This document shows, piece by piece, positions 24,901-33,900 of a stretch of 64,000 nucleotides of DNA. This DNA comes from Apostichopus japonicus. Its lineage: Eukaryota > Echinodermata > Holothuroidea > Aspidochirotida > Stichopodidae. The notes under the pieces were generated by a model. That model was not told the DNA's origin. It searched no databases and saw only the letters and a list, made by a program, of their open reading frames with translations. The stretch's first letter is position 1. Every line of letters starts with the position of its first letter. The DNA lies in assembly GCF_037975245.1 (NCBI RefSeq), contig NC_092580.1:6610501-6674500 (forward strand), written 5' to 3'. A program made the translations under genes and the position numbers.

Positions 24901-27900
24901 TTCTTCACTAGGCAGTGAAATTGGGCTATAATTAGAGTGCCCTTTCTCATATTCGAAGCAGAGAGTGAAGGCGATGATCATTCCAATATTGAACCGAACG
25001 TTGAGGGTGGAGCGGAGGTGTTAGAACCGCATCAGTTCGAGCCTGTTAAACGAGCCGAAATTGAAGCTCCACAACATATCGAAGAAGAAACCCGTTCGAA
25101 ACCATTGCAAGGAACATACAACGTGGTAAGAATTTATTAACGAAGCATTTAAAAACAAAATCCAGTCCATTTTGTGCATGTGTTGTTGGAATTCGCGGAA
25201 CACCCTAAACCGTATTGTGCGTTGTGTTACGGTAACTTACAACCCATATGTAGAGTGTGTAGTACTAGTAGGGTTGGTTGCATACTGAAAGTTTGGCTCG
25301 GGGATGTAAGTTGCATTATGCAGCCATGCTAGGTAGGCATATGTGTTATTTCATACTCATTATTACTTGGCTAGTACTTTGGCCTGGAGTTTTGCAAATC
25401 AATTTTCTGAAACAAAAGAATGTTTCATGATACATGGAAGGTGTAAAATCACAACAAATGTAACCATAACTGTACATTGTATGCCTGCTTGATATTGTGG
25501 ACATCATGGCCAACATTAATACATTTTAAACTTTCATAAATTTTTTCCCAGGCAGTACAGATACATAGCCTACGGTCAACAGGTTCAATGATACTTGGGG
25601 TTCCTAGCAAGACACGTCAGGGTTGTGCTACCATCATGTGCAGTCCAAAGGATCAGAAGTGATTTTCCAGCCAATGGTCATTACACTGGATTCAAGTTGC
25701 CAGGAGAAAACTCATTGTATAGGAAGCCTTGGTTGAGAAATTCCTCCAGAAACACCTTTTCTAAACTACGATTGTGTTGGATTACCAATCCGTCAGGGTT
25801 CCCTCAGTGTTGATATATTGAAATTCAAGACTTTTAATTCAGGCTGAAAAGGTTATTTTCCAGACCCAACATCAACAATGAAAGAAAAGGCATGTTTTGA
25901 AGCATTTGGACACAAGTATTGGCGTGACCGTGATGTCATATAATATGTGCATAAGGGAACAGGCATTGACCTTTTTAGGGGCATTTACCTCCCAGACGTT
26001 TGATTCGTACCTTTAATCTGGAAGCCAAAATATCCATATCACCAATGATATTTGACAGAAAAGTCATAATAAAGACCAATGGAGGCAGCAGAACTCTTGA
26101 ATGTTTAGACTTTGTTTCTTCAGCAGCAGTTGGTTTGTTTTGTAGTCTTTCTTCAAAAACTCAGCTGTACACCCTGTTAATGGTCTTCGATTGTTTTAAT
26201 GCGTGTGATGCTGTGTTTCATATTGCCCATCAGTGTTGTACGTGTCGTCGTGCTTGTGTAACATTTTTGCATGTGAGTTACTTCGTGCAGTGTTTCTTGG
26301 TTTAAATAACCCTTTATTGTATTTGCTTCTGGATTATTCTAATTAATTTGTCATAACAACGATTGATAGCGATGGACATGCAACTGCTTTGTAGGCTTAA
26401 AGCCAAAAAATTCATGTAAGTTGTTTTCTTTTAACCTCCTTTGATGTCACAAATTACATTAGTGTAATTTAAGAATGATAATGTTTATGGAAAGTACAGT
26501 TTTACTTTTATGTCATATAATACAATGATTGTTGTTAATGTTAGTTCAGATTGTCCAGAATGACTGTCTAGAACTGATATTGAATAAATTTTGTTCAATG
26601 ATTTAACACTTGAACTATGTGGTGTGAAATTTTGGCTCTGTGACTTTAAAATAAATCGCTTTGAGATTTAATTAAACACCCTTTGGAATAAAATCTTTTT
26701 ACCTACCTATTTTGACCCATCCCCATTACCCCCACTCCCTCCACAACATAAAAAATGGTTTTCCTGGAATAGGAATAAGAAATTATTGCTATAACTAACT
26801 GATCCAGCATATTCCAGAAATAAATTGGGGCACTGAGATTTGTTCACAAGAAGATGTAACCCACCGCTTCTGAAGCTAACCTCATAGCTTATTAGTATAC
26901 AATAGAGCAATGAAGGGGGTGTTAATTTAGATGATACAGTAAAATCTCTTCGTCTATTGCGACTTCAGTGTAGTAACGCTAATACTATAGTACTACTAGT
27001 GCTCGGCGCGCTACCTCCTAAGGATCGCCACTTGCCCCATTGGAGGTTTCCTGTTCCCCGATCTGGTCTTCAGAGTAGTTTTTTGTGGATTACTTGACAG
27101 AAGAATGACTCTTTTATGTCGAACCGTTAAAGTCCATTTGTTTTATTTCATAACAAAAAGGAGGGATCGTAGTATGCTTCCGTGAAGTGTTCGCTTCATT
27201 CGGAGCTGCATACTGGCTAGGCCCAGTGAAATCGGCGATGGTGTTGTGCACTAACTTGGTCATAATCGCCGTGTTTTTTTCGTCCTTCAGCCATGGATGA
27301 AGGCTAATTGCATGGGTAATGATATTTATGCAGCCCCCAACAACACAACGGACCGGCATTTCTCTCGGATAGTTTACAACAGTTGTAAAACAAACTTGAA
27401 ATTTCTAACGATATAGCGTAATACAGTGGTTGTTCTCTCAGTGTAAATGTGCGTGTACTGTATATGGAACGGTATGATCGTCGCGCATCCGATACATGCC
27501 TGGGCTTTGCACGTGTGTTCCTAACATGACGTCATCATTGTCTTGTTGTGAAATCGCATTCTCAGATATCTATTTTCGGATGCGAATATTAAAACGTTAA
27601 TTACTAATTAGTCCTTGAGGTTTTCAAGGTGTTGAGGATAGTTTTGAACATAGATTTTCTCATAGATTCAGAGGAAGTTACTCTCGATGAGTTGGATTTT
27701 TCGTGTCATGGCCTCTTTAAAGGGGGAAAATAGGAATTATAGTGGTGTGGCCAGGATTCTGCTAATGGAGGGGGGGGGGGTTATCCCTCATGGGCCCAAA
27801 ATTGGTGGAATCTGAAAAATGGCCTGAAATTTGGTAGGCCATAAAGTTTTGTGGGCCCTACATTTTTAAGCTCGAAAAGGTATGAGCTTCTGCACCATTG

Positions 27901-30900
27901 GTGCTCTAGTTTAAAAATTGACCTTTTCGTGTGAAATTTTAGGGGGAAGAAAGTGCACTTTTGCAGACAAAATTGAAAAGTAGTACTGCTGCAAAGCCAT
28001 GTAAGCTTCTACTTTAATGAAGTAATGACTCCTTTAGCTCCCTTGAGTTTAAAGACCAACTATGGAGACTTTTCGATGAACATAAAATCCCACCATTTTT
28101 CATGTATGTAATCCTTAACTGACTCCAATTACATTGCTGTAATTAACTTTACCAATTTCGGACGTTAAATAAGTGAAAAATGGGACGAAAAGTCAGCTTC
28201 TATTTCAGACATTCCTGAAACATTCCTAAGACATCAGGTGACCATGTGACGTCAACGTTTGTATACCTCACTCACAACTATACTTTTAGTGTGTAAAGTC
28301 GTATACTTGAGCTGCCAAAAACATCAACGATATTACTCCTTTTTCCTCAAAATGTCACAATTCTGTGTTGTTGGAGGCTGTAGTTATACCTCATCCAACA
28401 AAAGCATCAGCTTTTTTAGATTTCCAAGTAAAAGAACCGACATAAAACGCCGCAGACTTTGGATCAATTTTTTGAGATCCACGCGGAAAGATTTTTCAGC
28501 ACCCGGAGTATCTTATGCCCTGAGTCCACATGCATGACCCTGCTTCTGTGTATGCTACAAATGTCTCATTCTGTGAAAATTATATATTGTCGATAGCTGT
28601 GTCGGACCATGGTCGGACATAGCTAATGTGAAATTGACCGTAAACACGCCCTGGACGTCCTTACATGTAACATTATATCACGCAATTGACAGTAATATAT
28701 TTACTGTAAGAGATGACCGTATATATATACTGTGCCAAGGGTATAGCATTGTTAGTACATGTACGGTAGTTAGTTACAACTCTTGCCGGCGTTGGCTCAC
28801 AGCATGTGTAAATAGCCATGTTAGGATTTATCTATTTCATTTGTTGTATTCCAGTATCCTGAGTTCGTGATACATGTGTAATATTGTCCGTTCTGTTTAT
28901 TCCGACATCTGCATGGTCCAAGGAGTTGAATAAAAACGGTAGTATGTAGCGATCGAACGTTTTATTTCGTTAGTGACTGTCTTGTGATTGTGGGATGTTA
29001 GTACTGGTCAAGGCCTGTTTCAACTGGACCTAACTCTATGGAATTACACAGACTCACGGTAGTTTTTCGCCCAGGATTGAACAAGAAACGTGGATTAGGA
29101 TATTCACTGCTAAATTTGTTTATTGACAGGATACTTTTTCTGTGTTTGTATACTTTTGGATATTAAAACGAGGAAGTACTATGTAAGTATATTGCACCGT
29201 ACGGATCTATTGACGCTACGCTATGTAAAAGATGCCTTCATTTGAGTGGAAATTTTGCTAATAAAATAAGCAATTTAACTAAAATTTCTGCTTATAATAG
29301 TCTTAAAACTTGTTGTTAACCTTCATGTGTTCTTGTTTTAAGCTAACAGCTTTTCAAACGCTCGAAATTGGAAGTCAAAAACAGTACAATTGTTCGCTAT
29401 CTGTGTACAAACAGTGCCTATATCAGCGTTTGATCTTCGCGGTATACAAACTTTGACGTCACACGGTGACCAGAGGCTCCTTTGGGTCAATCTCTGTTTT
29501 CAGACATTCCAGAGGTTCATGTCACGTGACTACCCAAAATGTCCATTTTCGTGGTCGTTTTTGATGGGTTATAGTAGGTTTTCCAAGATTATTTTTTACA
29601 CATGTTGATTATGGGTATGTAAACTCCTAAATTAATGGAAAATCTCAACAACAAAAATTGCCTCCATATTTGGTCTTTAATCTGCAAAGTGTTCCTTTTT
29701 AAATTTCATATAATAACAGGTTTTCACCCATATGGTATAGTTTCTTTAAGTTGGTCTTCATGTAACATAAGAACAAATTCTCCTTGCCCTCTTCTGTAGT
29801 ATCAATTGTCTACCAAAGAACTAGTTCCCTGACCATCATAATACAGTTATATAGATCTATTTAAAGTAGACTGTCTGAATGAAGCCCTGAGGCTATGTGT
29901 TGTATCATCATGGTCCAGCTTACCTCTTTTCAAGAGTACACCACCCACAATAAGGATCTCCACCAATACTTCCTGGTTTAATACACTCATCACAGGTTTG
30001 ATACTGACTGCAGTTCAAGATGGATAATTCAATCAGCTGGGAGAGAAGACAGAGTTTATTCAACTGTGTTGCACATGAAGTTTCAAATGACACAGGAAGG
30101 AAACAGGGATAATTTTCAAATCTAGGTTTTTCGCAATCTAGCAATTATGATAGATTCGTTTTACTTCTTACAATGACAAGGGATACTAAATGATGACAAA
30201 CTGATACCCAACCTCATAACAGCAACCTTTCAATTTGATTGCATCAAACTTGAGATTCCCACAGATCTAAAGTTTATTAATAAATTGTATATATGATTTA
30301 TACTAATCTATGTAATGAAGTTGAACTAACTGGAACCATTGCAGTCTACTAATATTAAAAACAAAAAGACTTGGATGGTCAACTGATGAATTTTATTGTG
30401 AGTAAAACTCAATATGTTTGGTGATTTTTTTTTTATAAATTGCAGTGACCAAACTATGAACTAGTGACCAAACTGTGACATTATTTGAAGAACCAATGAG
30501 AGATATACATTAAAGGAGAGAGAGATAGTTGTGCAGTACATAGGTCTATTGTATGGCTTTTAGTTTACATAAAAAATTGTAACATCAGCAGAATAGTTAC
30601 ACAAATTGAACTTTTTTATCTTCTCTGCAATCCAAGTGTTACACCTACCATCTAGTCATTATTTTACAGTGAAATTGTAAAAATGACCTACCTTTCTCTC
30701 TGTTAGTACCATGATGCTTTCATTATCATTACTGATCCAGGTATCACTAAGGACAGAGGAATGTAACTCCAGCTGTTCATATACAACCCCTGACGATGCA
30801 TTAGCCACATCAAATCGAACCTGCAGAAGTAAACATTAATTATTAATGCGACCATCAATATAAAGTAATGTGATTTGCATATTTCCTTGTACATGTATGG

Positions 30901-33900
30901 TTAATCCATAGTACTGCATTGTCAACTGTTTTTATCTGTAATACTAAAACCCAACCATATTTAAGCATGCTTAACTTTACCATTTTGTAAGCTTTCCTTT
31001 CCTTTTTTTGTTTACAAACTCATTAACATTATATCTGAGGTAATACACATGTTCTTACCATGTAAGTATTGTGTTACACTTATATTTAACATCACCAACA
31101 CCAGTTACAATGACATAACAAATCATTCCATCAAGACGTCTCACCTTCAGTAAATGCCCTTCCTGAGAACCAATGAAAGCCACGTTCTGTGAAGCAGTCT
31201 GGACCATGGTCTTGGTAACCAGGATAGATGTGAATGTTTCTCCTGAATGTTCAAAGACAACCTCTCCTTGGATAGGTCCTAGGACTGCTTTTCTCTCAGG
31301 ATATCTTGCTAATTGAGTGGTGGTACATGGTAGTATTGAACCTAATAAGTTACACTGAACTGCTCCTCCCTAGGAAAGAAGTTACATAAAATCAGCTGAA
31401 ACGACATATTGGATGTTATTACCTGCAGTTGATTCTATATTTGAATGCAGTTGGGGTTTTTTTTCAGGGTTAATTTGCTGGCAATCAGTCAAGTGTGCTT
31501 GAACAGACATTGCTGTTAGTTTGTTGCATTATTGCATAGCAGATATTTGTAAGCCTTTAATAAGAAAAATATTTAGAACAGTATGTAATGTCTAAAGTAA
31601 TGATTAGAAGCATGCCATACCTTTGGCATTCCTTAATACCAGGGTTGGAATTAACACAGACTGCAAATTGCTGCTGGTGCCACTACTGCTTACTGTACAG
31701 CTCTTCAAAATAAGCTGTTACCAAAGGCAACAACTGCCATACCCCTTTAATCAGCTTGCCATAGATACATGCCTTCATAAAGATCTTGAAATTTAACTTT
31801 AATATATCAGGATACCTTAGTTGTCTGAAACTAGTTTTTCCAAAGGCAAACAGCTGTTTAGCAGCACTGGAAAACATAAATGTATCTAGAAGTATGCTTT
31901 CACAAAACAATTTCTTGTTTTTCTGCAAAAGAGATTTGTTACATTTTGACATCAGTGAACAATACATCTTTGCCAGAGCTTCGGTCATTGTTATCATTTT
32001 AACTGTGTAAAGGCTGCAATCATTCTCTTGTATGGTATTAATGCACAAATCATAATGATAAGATAAATTTTGTCACATTACAACATGTTTGAAACTGTCA
32101 TAAACTGAATGTGATTGTAATGTATTTCTTAAGTATTAATGTATACATAATACTGAATGATGGCATTCCTGTGAATGTTAGCAGTTACCAGTGCTCTTTT
32201 ACAAAATCATTTAGGCAACAACATATATGTCAATCTAGTCTATTCTGGTTACATGTGTTTAGTCTTCATTTGCCTGCTGACATTGCAGATGTTTTGACAA
32301 CTCCCCAAGAATGAATGCTTGTTGCACCCAATATGGCTTGTTTCCATACCTTTTTAACCTGTAAATTTGGTATGAAAATATTGAATCTACATACACTAAG
32401 CTGGCTTGTGCAACAGCTATAAAGGTACAGTGTACTATACATTGAAGCTGCATGGCTCAATATGACAAAGGACACTCTTGAGGCTGGATGGAATGAATCT
32501 GAACTGCAATGATATTTATTTAATAGTAATATAGGCCTACAGAGGAAGAGAACAGAGAAAGTGAGTGTCACACACAAAGGCTACCCTTTTTATTCCCTTT
32601 AATAGACAACTTTGCACAATTGGCTCGGATCCTTCCATGATCATCTGCAACAAAGTGTTAATCTCGCAAATTTCTTAGGCAGTTGGTTTAACACATTTTA
32701 GCACAATGTTTAGACAAGTGCACAAATGCCTTTTATGTTCACGGTTAGACATGTCACTTATATACAATAAAGGTCCCATGAAGATTAGGAACAAAAACAA
32801 TACAAAATAATATGTCTGTCTGACAGCAGTGGCGGAGCTAGGGGTATTTGTCAGGGGGGTCGAGAATGGTCTGTAGGGGTGCTTTCGACACTATCTAAGC
32901 GGAGCGCCACCACAGGTTGGCGCGGAGCGTACATAAATCTTTTGAGTAAAGATACTCCCTAGATCGTCGGAAATTACCCTTTCCAGGCCTTGCTAATTTG
33001 CAGATTAACGAAGAATAAATAGGTGTCATCGCCAACAAAATGTGACAAATGTCAATAGGTAGATGAGAGCGCAATAAAAAAGTCAATAATCGCGAATAAG
33101 TAAAAAGTGGTAAAAAGGTGAAAAGGGCGCCAGCAGTCCATTTGAGTCGGTCAGGTCAGGGGGGCATCCGCCCCCCTGACTGTATGGACGCTCCGCCACT
33201 GTCTGACAGTTGTAACTACAAGTTTGTTGTACTGTTTATTGATGTCATTAACAGATAATTTGGGTCGTACCTGCAAGTTAGCAATGTTTGTTAGGCCAAT
33301 GTTCCAGCTTGTCTGAGAATATGCATCATATTTCAGAAAATGGGTTTCATTTAGAATATAGGTCATGCCTGCCCTCCTAGAAAACATTTGCTCCCATCCC
33401 TCAAAACAGAAGTCTATATTCACCACTGCTCTTGAGCCCAGCCTATTATCACATTGAAGCATATCAATTAATGACTGGATTTTATTGTTAATTATAGATA
33501 TTTCCCTTCATGGTAAATTATGGCAATTAAAGTACTTTATGAAAAAAGAAACTGAAAATTAGTTTCAAATCACTTCAATGTGCCTTAAACAATGGGTTTA
33601 AATCTGTCATCTTTAAAGAGAGACTTTGTACAAGGTGTTGTGAATGACTAACTGTGTATGACTGGTGCATGAAAAGGAATGTGACTCACTAGGACCTAAT
33701 CTGACCTACATTGTTACAGCTGTAGACCGGCACAACATAGTATATTACTATACTTACCACAATATAGTATATTACTATACTTTCCACAATATAGTATCTA
33801 TGACTATACTTACCGTTACCAGTCTACATTGAGCACTACTCAGATAGTTGTTGTGACTGTAAATTGATCCTCCATCTCGCACACACGAACAGTCAATTGT

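Larger units (their letters stand above)
24519..27716. mobile_element. Kolobok-like DNA transposon 1 (TTAA target site), with ballast and THAP remnants
   Basis: Inverted ends AGTGGCCATGACACGAAAA (left) and TTTTTCGTGTCATGGCCTCT (right) differ at few bases, and both are flanked by TTAA (24515-24518 and 27717-27720). A TTAA target duplication with AG termini and an encoded THAP zinc finger points to the Kolobok superfamily rather than piggyBac, whose ends start with CC. Inside, the plus strand has a gene for a P2X7-type ballast domain (24851-25813) and the minus strand has a broken THAP domain (27359-27150). All reading frames are damaged. Lies in plexin B intron 5. Confidence 0.75.
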
